Assembly (NCBI GenBank): GCA_937911325.1
Contig: CALDSD010000093.1
Span: 64,001 to 128,000 of the forward strand
Source of the DNA: an uncultured Neomegalonema sp.
Lineage (GTDB): Bacteria; Pseudomonadota; Alphaproteobacteria; Rhodobacterales; Rhodobacteraceae
DNA: 64,000 bases
Direction of reading: 5' to 3'
In this document: positions 59,182 to 64,000 of the stretch, one piece after another
Position numbering within the stretch: position 1 is the first letter of the stretch
How the letters are laid out: the number at the start of each line of letters is the position of its first letter
Notes under the pieces: model-generated
Seen by the model: the letters and a program-made list of their open reading frames with translations, nothing else
What the model was told of the DNA's origin: nothing
Database searches by the model: none
Program-made: the position numbers and the translations under genes

Positions 59182-59185
<4 letters not shown>
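58484..59185 (-). CDS. mtgA: Monofunctional biosynthetic peptidoglycan transglycosylase
   Basis: About 233 residues. The GT51 core is plain: RSVMAAEDARFCEHWGIDF with the catalytic Glu, [27 protein letters not shown], and RRIMEVYLNVAEFGPGSFGV. It polymerises lipid II. The N-terminal start is uncertain. The first natural membrane anchor needs the basic stretch LARAGRILRP, which begins at CTG 59185, overlapping the gltB stop. The frame continues into gltB with no stop; a GTG at 59146 is the alternative. It lies downstream of gltB and probably shares its transcript. Confidence 0.85.
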
Positions 59186-63704
<4,519 letters not shown>

Positions 63705-63708
<4 letters not shown>

Positions 63709-64000
63709 TGTACATATCCTTCCGCAGGCGGAGCTGCGAACGCGGCCAGGACGTCGGCCTCGGTCATTTGCTTGCGATCACCCTCGAACGCGTAGGCGTC
63801 CGGCTTGTGATCGATGAAAATCTCGGTGGTGAATTCAAAGTCTCCGGCGTTGTCGAGCGCGCCATACGCGACGCCGACATACGAACCGTCTTGCATCCGC
63901 CAGAACAGGTTGGTTCCGCAGATCTTGCAAAAGCCGCGCTCGCCCCAGTCTGACGCCCGGAACAGGCCGATATTCTCCTCGCCGGAAAAATCGACCCCGC
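63705..64000 (-). CDS. GFA-domain protein, 5' end cut by window edge
   Basis: Only the C-terminal 97 or so residues are visible; the gene continues past 64000. The frame reads ASDWGERGFCKICGTNLFW, the zinc-binding block of the GFA family (S-(hydroxymethyl)glutathione synthase-like/CENP-V), followed by GALDNAGDFEFTTEIFID and KPDAYAF. The family ranges from real enzymes to proteins of unknown role. Its TGA overlaps the gltB ATG (ATGA), so the two may be coupled. Confidence 0.85.

Overview
The window looks like a 64 kb stretch of chromosome from a GC-rich alphaproteobacterium. The gene families point towards the Hyphomonadaceae, Caulobacterales or Parvularculales range: DUF2125 and DUF2794 proteins, an aspartate carbamoyltransferase joined to a pseudo-dihydroorotase and followed by plsY and dprA, HspQ, and Kdo sugar genes. 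I cannot name the genus. About 60 protein genes and one tRNA are packed tightly, many with 1 to 17 bp overlaps. No gap longer than 300 bases lacks a gene. I saw no rRNA, insertion sequence, phage, integrase or CRISPR array.

Layout. 1-6.4 kb: DUF3253 and SseB-like genes, then a catabolic run (TRAP transporter dctPQM, YciA-type thioesterase, enol-lactonase-like hydrolase, BKACE enzyme). 6.5-16.2 kb: a DNA glycosylase, a GT-C type membrane glycosyltransferase with a long acidic tail, then envelope sugar genes (kdsA, phosphohexomutase, a secreted beta-helix protein, galU, kdsB) and an MscS channel. 16.4-27.1 kb: a fused pyrB-pyrC' gene, plsY, dprA, an EamA permease, topA, a GNAT gene and rnr. 27.3-34.3 kb: a secreted cupin, a Tat-exported dioxygenase-like protein paired with a haem membrane protein, GNAT, DUF2794, a methyltransferase gene broken by one TAG codon, DUF2125 and gamma-glutamyltransferase. 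34.4-45.97 kb: hspQ, a lytic transglycosylase lipoprotein, a LysR regulator, dapF-mtaB-ftsY, tRNA-Lys, an unknown gene, a beta-propeller protein, a cyclopropane synthase, a CYTH-CHAD protein and yciB. 45.97-51.8 kb: a three-gene cobalt nitrile hydratase/thiocyanate hydrolase-like enzyme, DUF4399, infC, an AT-rich von Willebrand A gene and thrS. 52-64 kb: glycosyltransferase, hydrolases, a TPR protein, queG, GST, mtgA, gltB and a GFA-domain gene cut by the window edge.

Most of the window is core metabolism (pyrimidine, phospholipid, peptidoglycan, Kdo-lipid A, translation, RNA decay, nitrogen assimilation). The most interesting departures are: the single-polypeptide PyrB-PyrC' fusion whose dihydroorotase half has lost most catalytic residues; the nitrile hydratase relative whose beta subunit is split into two genes in the order known from thiocyanate hydrolase; the foreign-looking AT-rich vWA gene joined to thrS by an ATGA overlap; the TRAP-thioesterase-lactonase-BKACE operon, which may encode an undescribed uptake and beta-keto acid route; infC apparently starting at AUA; and the nonsense codon in a conserved methyltransferase.

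Limits: every call comes from reading sequence and recalling family motifs. No database search, structure prediction or codon statistics were run.
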